Source: Acarospora socialis
Lineage: Eukaryota > Ascomycota > Lecanoromycetes > Acarosporales > Acarosporaceae
Assembly (NCBI GenBank): GCA_025617375.2
Contig: JAMYGW020000001.1
Location: 1,178,001-1,242,000, forward strand
DNA: 64,000 nucleotides
Reading direction: 5' to 3'
Shown here: positions 46,356 through 56,543 of the stretch, piece by piece
How the letters are laid out: every line of letters begins with the position of its first letter
Position numbering within the stretch: the stretch's first letter is position 1
Position numbers and translations under genes: made by a program
Notes under the pieces: model-generated
What the model was told of the DNA's origin: nothing
Databases searched by the model: none
The model's input: the letters and a program-made list of their open reading frames with translations, nothing else

Positions 46356-49332
46356 ATGTCGACCCCTGTTCACGAACTCCCTCAGCCCATCTTCAATCCG
46401 CTCAATGCGGCGTCATCGTCGTCCGAGGACAATGGCACTTACGTGGGTGAGGGCTCGGGCTCATTCGAGAACGACCGGAACCACTTGAATCTCCAGACTC
46501 ATCAGGCAGCAGGTGACTATTATCTGTCGCCACTATCACCTTCTCGGACCCGCGAGCAAGAACACCGTTTGGACGACGATTTGGCCGTGGCCCAAGCCGA
46601 GCAGGTAGCTTCCAATGTGCAACCCTCGGAAGGCAGAAGCCATGTATTGAGTCCCATGTTGATCCATCGATCACGCTCCCGCCGGACCGACCCGGTGGAC
46701 GACTTTGACGTTGCTACCAATCCTATACACGAGAAAACCTCGGGTTATAAACCCCCGGACCATCCGTCCACGAACTTCGCCAAATTTTTCAAGAGAATCC
46801 ATAACTCGAGCGTCTTGGTCAGATACTTCACGTACATAGTGCCGGTGGTGACGCTGCTACTTATTCCGTTGCTTTTGGGTGCTCTGGTGTTCAAGGATGC
46901 TAGTATCGGCGGGGTGACATTGACTTGGTTCGCCGTCTGGCTTGAGATAGACTTCCTGACCCTGTTCGCTGGGAGAGTAAGTACGCTGTGATTAGTTTGG
47001 TGGATGGATTCGTACTGATCAATCACAGATTGTTGCCAAATGCATCCCCTGGCCTATGGGCCTAGTTTCAAGCCTTTTCACAAATAACAGTAAGAAGTGG
47101 AGAGACATGGGCAAGCAGCTTGAGATCCCGGCGACGATCTTCTTCTGGTGGCTCGGAATCGAAATCTCCTTCCTTCCAACAATGACCAACCATCATACGA
47201 ACGGAAACAATGGCATCAAACCCTGGGAGGCGACAATGAACAAGATCATCGTCTCCATATTCGTGGGCGCAACTCTCAATTTCTTCGAGAAAGTCATCAT
47301 TCAACTCATCGCGATCAGCTTCCACTTGCGGACATATTCCGATCGGATAGAGATCAACAAGTTCCAAATTGGGAGTCTGACCAAACTTTATCAATATTCC
47401 AAACAAAAGATTGCCATGGACGACTCCGAGTTTGAGGAAGATGGACCTTCAAAACCAGCCTCTGGGGCAAGAACTCCAGCTCAATACTTGGACAAAGCAC
47501 AGAGAAACGCCCGGGAAGCCCTCAACGCGGTGACAGATGTGGCGGGCAAGGTGGCCATGGACTTCACCGGAAAAAGCGTGCTGAAGAGTACACATCCACA
47601 ACAGGTCATATTGACTCTCCTCAACACCACGAAGGGCAGTCAGGTCCTCGCTCGTCGCTTGTATAGGACATTCGTACGGGAGGGGGAGGAGACTGTTTCA
47701 TCAGACGATCTGAAGAACGCCTTTGACAACAACGAGGAGGCCGACGCTGCTTTCACCATGTTCGACAAGGATATGAACGGCGATATATCTATGGAAGAGC
47801 TCGAGGCTGTATGCGTGGAGATCGGCCGGGAGCGAAAGTCCATCACTGCTTCATTGAAGGACCTCGACTCAGTCGTTTCCAAACTAAACAGCGTTCTTTT
47901 TTTCATTGTTGTGATCATTGCTATCCTAGTTCTCATTTCGCTAGTGTCCACCTCCGCCGCCGGTGTCCTCACGTCTCTCGGGTCAACGGTACTTGGTCTC
48001 GCATGGCTCTTCTCGGCAACTGCTCAGGAGTTCCTCCAGTCGGTTGTCTTCGTTTTCGTGAAGCACCCGTTCGATGTCGGCGACAGAGTTACGGTTTATG
48101 GCAATACCGGTGTCTTAGGGAAAGGAGACGACTACTTTGTGAAGGAAATCGCTCTTCTCTACACGGAGTTCAAGAAGTTGGAAGGGCATGTCGTTCAAGC
48201 ACCAAACAGCTATCTCAATACACTTTTTATCCTGAATATGCGTCGTTCAGGTGGTCTCGCGGAAGCAATTCCCATGGTCTTCAAATTCGGCACGACCCTT
48301 GACCAGATTGATCAGCTGCGACAGCGTCTTCTCGAATTCGTAAAGAACGAGAAACGAGAATATCAGAACAATATACTGACGGAGATCCGAGCGATTGAAG
48401 AAGCACATTCAATGACTGTCAACGTTGTCTTTTTTTACAAGTCAAATTGGCAGAACGAGCTTCTGCGTCTCCAGCGCCGCAACAAGTTCATATGTGCGTT
48501 GATGGTCTCGATGCAGGAGCTTGGCATTGAAGGCCCACGCATGCGTCTTCCAGGTCAAAAACAAGAGTCTCCATACTACCTTCAGCATGTCACGCCGGAA
48601 GCTCCTCCCAGTGCCATTGGTTTCGAAGGCGGTCCGGGACCACGATCTGGCTCACTTTCAGGGGAGGCTCCGTTCGTCCCGAATGCCGCTGATGAGCCGG
48701 CGGTTGGACGTAATCCATCCATTCTTCGCCACGCACCCAGCACGTCCCGTGCCACACGTGCTCGTGGAGAGTCATTATCTGCTATGTCTAGGCGCGTCGA
48801 CTTCTCTCTGGGAATGAGAGATGTTTCTTCATCGGACATACTTTCGGATGTTTACGACGATAGGTCGAAATCTCGCGTGCCAGATTTCAACAGACCAACT
48901 GTCAGCACCCGGGATCGCAACAAAAGCGTTACCTCAGACCCAGATAGTATTGCACGGACTACCTCTCAAGACGTGGACGCCGCTTCACGATACAGCACCG
49001 ACTCCCAGAATCGGCCACGAGCGAGTCACTCCGCCATCCACCGCAACCGCTTCTTCGGTCGAAAGCGAGGATTCAGCAAGACGGGCACAGATCAGGAACT
49101 GATGGAGCAAGGAATGGCTGATATCCCCGAAGCTGCGGAGGGTTCCAGACATATGGATCCGAGGACTGGAGCAGTCAGTGCGACAGCCATAAGGTCAAAT
49201 ACCAACACTTCCACCTCTGACGAACCCAGCGCCCGTAATAGCTCCAAAGGAATTGGGGGCTTTCTCCGGAGGAGCCGGACAGATGACTTTGAGATGAGGG
49301 GTATGCGAAGTAAAGTTCGTGATATTGTGTAA
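46356..49332 (+). CDS. EF-hand MscS-family mechanosensitive channel (Msy1/Msy2 type)
   Basis: Exons 46356..46976 and 47029..49332 give 974 residues. After a disordered N-terminus come several membrane segments ([54 protein letters not shown]). An EF-hand loop [13 protein letters not shown] near residue 452 keeps the calcium ligands. The pore-lining region and MscS beta domain follow: [57 protein letters not shown]. The long C-terminal tail is Ser/Arg-rich. Fission-yeast Msy1 and Msy2 of this design sit in the ER and control calcium during hypo-osmotic shock. Location here is inferred from them. Confidence 0.93.
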
Positions 49333-50055
49333 CTTTCTTGCGATTCCAGCGGCATCAACGCGCAGACAGCTTGAGAGACTTTAGGAATGAGGAAATGGCA
49401 ATTCTTTGCTGTAGCAAGTTGAGACCTATGGCCGCAGAATCCCGCCGTGATGGTAGTGATTTGAGTCTGCACAGACATGTCTCACAGCCATGCAGGCCAG
49501 ATCAAACTCATATGAAAGGCGGCGGTGCTCATATCCACCTGAGATACCTAAAACCCTAGAGAAAGCGCGCAGTGTCAGACAGAAGCCTGGCTGTTGCTAT
49601 GCAGCATAGGCGATTCTTGACTTGATAACTTTCACAGGGAATCAGTAAAGAATTAATTCACCCATGAACGTAGTACAGCTCCACTGTGGAGAGCGGTCGT
49701 TCGAAACTCCTCTGAGCCGTAGATTTCTAGGTGATCGCATTCGAAGACCCGACTGAAGTCACGATCTACCCTACTCCGTATCTAGCCTAGCTCGATCTAG
49801 CGGCGCGTCATTGAGCAGATCCCGAGGCTGTGGGGTACTTGTGCCTGCGCTCCGGGTATCTGTCCGTCTTCATGTGCAAATCAGCAACTAATCCATACCA
49901 TTCTTCAGACACGACTTTCTATTCTCGATGAACGTTTACAGTTTTAAAGTACATCCACATCACCTGTCCGCACTCAGATCCTAACAACGCAACCAACCTT
50001 CCCATCCCACGCTTCGGGCCCGCCGCCCTGCCGAGGTCTAGCTTCGACAACCGCA
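49333..50055. other. intergenic
   Basis: 3' flank of the channel gene and promoter of PXMP4. Nothing further is recognised. Confidence 0.5.
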
Positions 50056-51210
50056 ATGGACGCTCTCAAGGTAAAGTCACACTTCATGATCGCACCGGTA
50101 GGCCTACGACTAACAGAGCGGAAATATCAGGAATCAGTGAACGGCATCATATTAAATCCCCAATACGCCGAATACCTCGCCCTCGTCAAAGCGGCCCGCA
50201 ATGGTGCCGTCTACGGAGCCAAAGTCCGCTTTCCACATGCGCTGGTGTACGCGATCTACTCCGGTTCTTGCGCGATCGAACATAGCGTTATACGGAAAAC
50301 ACCCCAGCTAACACAGACGTGGATACAATAGCATGGTCTTCCTATTCCGCTCCGGAACGTACGTCCACCCCTCCCCACACGCCCCCATCCTCTCCCTCCC
50401 GCCCCTCCTCCCAGCGTCTTACCGGGCTAACTCCTCCACTCCCCCCCCCACAGTCTCCGCGAAAAGCTCCGCCTTATCATAAAAGCCACGCGCCAACACG
50501 CTCGCAACCTCGCGACGTTCGCGGTCCTCTACAAAAGCACGCTGCTGGCCCTCCGACACCTGCCCACCTTCTCCCTCCCGTCTTCGTCATCATCCCAACC
50601 TTCGTCCTCGTCCTCGTCCTCGTCCTTCGGCCTCGGCCCCGCCCGCAAAGAAGGCCGCTACGACACCTTCATCGCGGGTCTGGTGGGCGGGTACGCCGTC
50701 TTCGGCCGCGGCCGGGGCGCCCAGAGCTCCGTCAACCAGCAGATTGTCATCTACGTGTTCGCGCGGGTCGTGTTGGCGTTGGCGAAGTTGGGCGTGCAGC
50801 CGGGGGGTTTGTTTAGGGGGGTGGTGGAGGTGGTGGACGGAGGGGTTGCTGGAAGTGGGGGTGGGAAGGAAAGTGCCGGAGGGGGAAGAGGAGGAGGTGG
50901 TGGGATGGTGGGGAGGAACGCATGGCCGGTGTTTGCGAGTCTGAGTTGGGCGTTCGTCATGTGGCTTTTTAGGTGGTATCCGGAGACGCTGCAGGCGAGT
51001 TTGAGGAGCAGTATGAAGTATATGTATGTTGTCCCCTCATTTCAATTTTCGTTCTGGTTGGGTAACCGGGGCGGTGGGTGCTGGTTGGTCGTTCGTGGAA
51101 AGTAAGGGAGAGGGAACGGGGTGGAAAGAAGGCTAATGCTTGGGACAAATAGATACGTCAACGCCGATCACTGGGACGGATTCCGGAATTTTCTGTGGCA
51201 TAATCGATAG
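50056..51210 (+). CDS. PXMP4: Peroxisomal membrane protein PXMP4 / PMP24
   Basis: Exons 50056..50070 (15 nt), 50131..50246, 50332..50358 (27 nt), 50454..51023 and 51153..51210 give 261 residues. The Tim17/22/23-related family pattern is clear: SVNGIILNPQYAEYLALVKA, ARNGAVYGAKVRFPHALV, MVFLFRSGTLREKLRLIIKA, then FIAGLVGGYAVFGRGRGAQS, SVNQQIVIYVFARVVLALAK, WPVFASLSWAFVMWLFRWYP, and the end WDGFRNFLWHNR. Two low-complexity insertions, a Ser run near residue 100 and a Gly-rich loop (GGGKESAGGGRGGGGG), lengthen loops between membrane segments. The mammalian protein is an integral peroxisomal membrane protein of unclear function. Introns fall in all three phases and two exons are very small. Confidence 0.9.
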
Positions 51211-51936
51211 GTGTTTGGGTTGCATACAGAAGATTAGCATCGCAATCATGGTGTGCATATATATATCATTGGGAGCATAGCGAATTAATCCTAGGTTTCT
51301 TGGACGACGTATTTCCTGGATGCGCGTATCGTTTACGAGTCGGTGCCGTACTGTCAAGGCAATGTTGTGGTCGTGTGGTTTTGCCCGATCAGGAGTTCTC
51401 TACGGTCTGCACCCCAGGATCTCCGTTCGTTGGGAGACATGTACATACTAATATGCACGGCGAGAAGAGATATACTAGCTTCTTCCTATTTAGAGGATCG
51501 CGCATTCTCTTTAGCAAATATGCCTTGGCTTTCTATCTTTCATCTCTAAGCAGCTACTCCTTGAGCGCCGTTTGGGAGAATCTGAGAATATCACCCAGCT
51601 GGGTCAGAGGAACCCGTGGACACAAGAGATCGTACATCAACCGCTCTTTTAGCCCAATGCCGGTGAAGAGTACAGACCTAACACCGAGGAATAGCACGCA
51701 AACGCCGGCTGGAAGGTGGGGGTTGACGGACCCCGGAGAATGCGAGAGGAGCTCAAGGCATAGCGTAGATAGCCGATGTACGCTGGGGAGCAGGTGGCGA
51801 TAACGACATGGCTAGAAAATGCGGCTGAGAAGGCGGAATGAGAAGGATTTTGATAAATCGTAACGAGCATGGCAATGGGCCGTCGTCAGTCAAAAGTGGA
51901 CCTCCAAGACGTCAGTTCGCTTCCCAATACAGCCGA
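51211..51936. other. intergenic between convergent genes
   Basis: 3' flanks of PXMP4 and SPC2. ORFs at 51300-51803 lack coding character. Confidence 0.5.
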
Positions 51937-52762
51937 TCACGACCCCGACCTTTTACTCTTCCTCGTCCTCGTCGCCGTCGCCGGCGACCCAGTCTCCCTC
52001 ACGCTCGACCCCGTCTTCAACCCATCCAGAACACCCTTCATATCCTCCGCCCCGACCGTCTTGACTTCCCCTCTGCCCTGAACGACGTTTCCCGGATCCG
52101 CTGCACCGACTATCGGGATCTCCGAAGCCAGCCATTGCTGGAAGGGCTTCGCGACGAAATACCCGTCCGCCGAGAACCATTTTGTGAAAGGCGCGGAGAG
52201 CTCGATTGTGTGCCAAGTCGCGCTGTTCGTGTCGCTGCTTCGAGCGGACGGAGCGAGGTAGCGGACGGTGAGGTTGTAGATCGGTTTGTGTTTCGTGACG
52301 GAGGAAGAGAGGCTCAGCTGCTCGCGTGGGATATCAGCAAGGTATAGGAGTGGGGCTTCGCGCGAGACTCCTTGGGCCTGTTCCCTTACTTGCGCGCCGT
52401 CTTTCTCGCCCACAAAGACCTTCCCCTTCTCCATGCCCCAGATCCAGAAGGTCAATGCCGAGTTGAGAATGAAGTAGACGACCACAGCCCATAGCGTCCA
52501 GCCCTTCGTCTTGTCCCAGCCTAATCTGTAGTCGAAGTAGAATGTCACGGCGGCGATCACTACTGCGGTATAGCCGAGTGCTAATCGAACGTCGGTGAGG
52601 GTGTGTGATTGGCGGAATTTGAGGGAGTTGAGGTAGTTGGGGAGAGCATCGTCGGTGGTATTCTTGAGGTCTGAGATGCACGAAGGTTAGCTTTGGTTCG
52701 TTATGGCGCGCGTGTTGAGGCGTACCGGGAAGTGAGTACACTGAAATCTTGGGTGCTGTCAT
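51937..52762 (-). CDS. SPC2: Signal peptidase complex subunit 2 (Spc2/SPC25)
   Basis: Exons 52762..52726 and 52670..51937 give 256 residues. It starts MTAPKISVYSLPDLKNTTDD, followed by LPNYLNSLKF and two membrane helices (LALGYTAVVIAAVTFYFDY and WTLWAVVVYFILNSALTFWI) joined by RLGWDKTKGW, the usual hairpin. The cytosolic part carries YNLTVRYLAP and ELSAPFTKWFSADGYFVAKP, found in all Spc2 proteins, then a basic tail (RTRKSKRSGS). Spc2 supports signal peptidase and contacts Sec61. It is divergent from EMC3 with 282 bp between starts. Confidence 0.93.
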
Positions 52763-53044
52763 AATTGAATTGAATTTCGAAATTGACACCTGGTTATCAT
52801 ATAGAAGTTCCCTCACGTTACGGAAATCAGATGGCGTGATAATAGCAAGGATTCAATATCCTGAGATCTGTCCTCCACCACGGAGCGCCGGGGTTTGGCG
52901 ACGATGTCGCGAGCCGTGAAGCTTTGACCAGGTCTGTCCGGCAGTTGCCGTATGATTGCTATTCTCCCAACTCACGGTGCACATTCATCTTTCTGAACAT
53001 CATAATTTCTAGTTTGCGACGTGGTTCAAAATTGAATTGTAACC

Positions 53045-54043
53045 ATGGCTCAAGCTATGGCGCAGACCATCCATAGGGATCCTCAGCTGTTGTATGTCGA
53101 TCCGACCGTTGCTGATGAACCTATAAGCTGATATTTCGCGCAAGCTACTGGATCCTCTTCCCTATCACCGTGGTCATGGTACGCGCACAAGATCTTACCT
53201 CCCGAATGATAGTACTCACACAATTTAGATACTCACCGGCATCCTTCGCCACTACGCTACCGTCCTCATGGCGACAACACCGAAGAAGCAAGATGCCCGC
53301 ACTCTGCGCGAACAACGCTCTTTGATGCGTGGCATGACTCTCCGACAAAATGCCTCCGTCCTCTCCCCATCCTCCTTTCAAGCGCGCAAGAATTACCTTG
53401 TCTCTGCTTTTCAGAGCGGAGCTTTCCTGAAAGATCCAGAGAGCAAGGGACAGCCGCCCGCGAACCCTATGACGGATCCGGCGGGTATGGAGGCCATGAT
53501 GGGCATGATGAAGGGAAACATGGCGATGATGATCCCGCAGACGCTTATCATGTCGTGGATCAATGCTTTCTTTGCGGGCTTTGTCATACGTATGTTTACT
53601 TGTTCCTTGGAAACGAAGTAAAAGGGGCTGAATGAGTTATACGTCACAGTGAAGCTACCGTTCCCGCTTACGATTCGCTTCAAGTCAATGCTACAGTCGG
53701 GAGTCGCTACGAGAGACCTTGATGTTCGATGGGTCTCGAGTTTGTCGTGGTACTTTCTGAATCTGTTCGGATTGCAATCCGTCTTCATCTTTCTGCTTGG
53801 AGATGAGAATGGTTGGAGCTCTTCTCTGTTCTCGGAACTGTGCCATCTGCTAACGGTGTTGCAGCTGCAAGTCAACTGGCTCAACAGATGGGTCAGATGA
53901 ACCCAGCTGCTGGGGCCAACATGTTCGGCCCAGGGCAAGACCCGGACAAGATGTTTCAGGCCGAGGCGGAGAACCTTGAGGTTACGGAGCATTTCTATAT
54001 CCTTGATGGGGTGGAAGATCGATTACTAGCAAAGTTCGCATAG
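53045..54043 (+). CDS. EMC3: ER membrane complex subunit 3 (Emc3)
   Basis: Exons 53045..53091, 53145..53178 (34 nt), 53229..53589, 53650..53811 and 53865..54043 give 260 residues. Marks are RDPQLFYWILFPITVVMILT, LRHYATVLM, AFLKDPESKGQPPANPMTDP, MMGMMKGNMAMMIPQTLIMS, INAFFAGFVILKLPFPLTIR, FKSMLQSGVATRDLDVRWVS and SSLSWYFLNLFGLQSVFIFL. The C-terminus has Met/Gln-rich AQQMGQMNPAAGANMFGPGQ. Emc3 belongs to the YidC/Oxa1/Get1 insertase superfamily and forms the core of the EMC, which inserts tail-anchored and multipass proteins. Its divergent neighbour SPC2 also acts in ER protein biogenesis. Confidence 0.95.
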
Positions 54044-54483
54044 ATCAATTCCAGATTTTCTGAGCTTTTATTAGCTTTGACCTCCCACTACCATCGATCC
54101 ACAGAACAGCAGCTGAAGTGTCAGACCCTTCTTAACATGGGAAGCGCCCAGGTCAGCTACTGATGTCGCAGGCAAGACGTGGGAGGCAGATTGCCAATGC
54201 GCAACATTGAGATTCAATTTAGTCTCGATTCTTTGCACGGCGTACGAGCCAAATACTTCATCCAGCAAGTTCGACTTTAGCCCAACTCAACACATGGCTC
54301 CTTACAGATAGCCGACCGACTTCATCCCGCAAATTCCATCAAAGTTCGATTGAGAACATTCACACGAAAGAATCCCACATCACACCAGCTATAATCAGAT
54401 CCTCTCAGCCACCTGTTCCGTTGAATTCCTGGTTTTCATCCTGTCTCACCTCTCGCTAAGCATCCCAGCTTCCATCGGCTCCT
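54044..54483. other. intergenic
   Basis: 3' flank of EMC3. No further feature is seen. Confidence 0.5.
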
Positions 54484-54687
54484 TCACTTCCCTCCTTCCT
54501 TCTCGTTCTTCACAGATGACGACGACGGAGGATAATCGCTATACGGTTCGTACTGCGGCGGCGCTGGTTCTTCCTTCGAAGAGCGCGGGGAGTCTTGATA
54601 TCTTGGCGGTGGCGGTTCCTGAGCCTGAGCCTGGGTCTGGTATTGAGCTTTTACCGATTTCGAAACGAGGAAGACGGTGCTGTCCAT
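54484..54687 (-). CDS. Small Pro/Gln/Ser-rich ORF (hypothetical, doubtful)
   Basis: 67 residues from an ATG, with Pro-rich and Tyr motifs (PPPPRYQ, PPQYEPYSDYPP) and a basic end. The frame is open upstream for a further 50 or so codons, also Pro-rich (PSKPPPYPHN), so this may be the last exon of a longer protein with a cytosolic PPxY-like tail. No splice acceptor stood out. An overlapping 100-codon frame on the other strand (54516-54818) is equally unsupported. Confidence 0.3.
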   Translation of the reverse strand: MDSTVFLVSKSVKAQYQTQAQAQEPPPPRYQDSPRSSKEEPAPPQYEPYSDYPPSSSSVKNEKEGGK

Positions 54688-55641
54688 TGCGGGCGACTGG
54701 GATCGTGGCGGAAGTTGGGGAAGCCGAGAGGCATTGCTGGTGGGGGCTTGAGGTGTGGGTTCCTGACTTGTCTCGACGATATTGTGTGGGTAGGGGGGAG
54801 GTTTGGATGGTTGTGTAAGGAGTGAGAGTTTGGAAAGTGAATGATAATTGCGGCGCTTTCAGTATTGGTAACTGCCACTGATGCTCTGGCGTAAAGATAT
54901 GGAGAGCTCCAGGCTCTCCATTGACTCATTTTATATGACTCAGTCTCTAATAAGGACCGAGAAAGGTAAAGTAGGGAAACGTAAGCAAGGCACGCAGGCA
55001 GAGACAGGGCTAAGGTAGGGTAAGCAGCATATTACTCATCGAAAAACCCCCGTTCAAAGCTGTCAGTACTTGCATGTTACATGTCTGCTGCACGCTCTAC
55101 CCTATCATACTAGGTAGACCCTCCTTACCCTCCCTACCCTCCCTACCTCAGTCGCCTTCGAGATTACTGGTGGGGAAGAGGTAAGTAGGTATGCTTCACT
55201 CTCTGGCCTTGAGAACCCAATGAAGGTTTGATTGAAGGGATGGTAGGTGGACGGTCTTTACATTTGCCAATAGCGTTTGTAATTCTGTGTTATCATTGCG
55301 CGCCTACGTACCTTATGCGGAAGAGAAAACAAGTTGATGGGATCTTAATCATCATCATTCGACGCAACAGATTGGTGACTCATCGACACAGGGTACAGGG
55401 CCCACAAATAAGTGCCTAGCATCGGATATCCAAATTGAGTACTCTCAGGGTTACGGAGTCAACCAAGTGAGTCATCTCGAGCTCGACTCTTACCTCCATC
55501 ATATTATCTATCTAAATATTCTATGCTATCACGAATAAATCCACTTAGTTAGGTATAAAAGTCTTTTACCCACTCAAAAAGAGCACAATCCAAAAGCCAC
55601 TTGGGATACATGAGGTAGAGCAAAACAAGAAGGGGAACCAG
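54688..55641. other. intergenic
   Basis: Contains a polypyrimidine-rich stretch at about 55110-55150 made of CCCTCCCTAC-like units. No gene is recognised. Confidence 0.5.
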
Positions 55642-55646
55642 AAAAA
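55642..55646 (-). terminator. RNA polymerase III terminator (T5)
   Basis: Five T residues on the minus strand, four bases after the tRNA discriminator base. Confidence 0.75.
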
Positions 55647-55649
55647 TAT

Positions 55650-55772
55650 TGAGCCCGGTCAGATTTGAACTGGCAACCTTTCGATCTGGAGTCGCTATGA
55701 AATGATCAGATGATATCCCGAGTGTGAAGTGCTGAAATTACCTACAACGCGCTACCGTTGCGCCACAGGCCC
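55650..55772 (-). tRNA. tRNA-Trp (CCA) with a 51-nt insertion in the anticodon stem
   Basis: Exon 1 is 55772..55746 and exon 2 is 55694..55650. The acceptor stem GGGCCTG pairs with CGGGCTC (two wobble pairs), with discriminator A. The D arm is GCGC AACGGTA GCGC. The anticodon loop CTCCAGA reads CCA, flanked by TCGAA on the 3' side. The T arm GCCAG TTCAAAT CTGAC has one mismatch. The only way to a paired five-base anticodon stem is to join exon 1 (ending TT) directly to CGA, removing 55745..55695. That insert starts GTAGGT, has CTGAT 12 bases from its end, and ends CATAG, like a spliceosomal intron. It is not at the usual tRNA intron site, one base 3' of the anticodon. A disrupted pseudogene is the main alternative. 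Confidence 0.82.
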
Positions 55773-56543
55773 TAAGATGAAGTCGACTGTTCATATCAAA
55801 ATATCTAATACTGTAGACCTCCAGTGACGGAGCAGTCACAATTACTACAATAGATTCTACAGAAAGGGTGCAATGCAGAGGAGAGATGACATATAGACAC
55901 ATCCAGAGATCAAAAATTCGAACAACATAACTATTTGGTAGCTAGCCCTTGACACCGATTAGCAACTTCCCTCAACGAAGTCAATCCTCCACGTAGGATG
56001 AGCACTCTACTTCCGACGCAGAAAGAAAAGCTAAGTCACAAATCCTCTGGATTTACGATATAAGTGTAGGTGGACAGCAGCAGATGCATGTTCATCTATC
56101 TAATTCAGTGTGCAAGGTGATTCTCGATTGCAGGATTCAGCTCATAGTAAGATTGTGATTCACCGTTGTTGTTGGCGTATAAGGCATACTGCATGTTTCC
56201 GTTACCGTTAGTTCTCAAGTATGAGCTTTCTATAGTACTCGTCAGTGTGGGCCGAACGGGTCATCTACGTTCTCGATATGTTTCTGCGACGAGCGAAAGG
56301 CTTGTCTAACCGAGTAGTCAAGGCCCCTGGGTTTTGGGGTATGAGCGTCTAAGGGTCAAGGTCTAATTTACATGGCGCGTTCATGCTATGATTCTATTGA
56401 TCGACCCTCCTTACTGTCAAGTTGCTTAATGAAAACATCCTTGGTCAACTGCCCCACAAGCAAGCCCCAGAGCGCTGTTTCTGCGCCGAAGGGCAGACAA
56501 CGTTCGAAAGCAAGCCGTGTGCCACACCCAGTTCCGTGATAGA
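55773..56543. other. intergenic
   Basis: 5' flank of the tRNA gene and 3' flank of the large gene to the right. Nothing else is recognised. Confidence 0.5.

Noticed and set aside
54516-54818. 100-residue plus-strand ORF from an ATG
   Set aside because: Overlaps a more protein-like minus-strand frame and shows no domain or splice support.
55650-55772. Canonical intron at tRNA position 37/38
   Set aside because: The bases after the D arm give no anticodon stem or U33 in the 5' part, while the CCA anticodon loop lies wholly in the 3' part.
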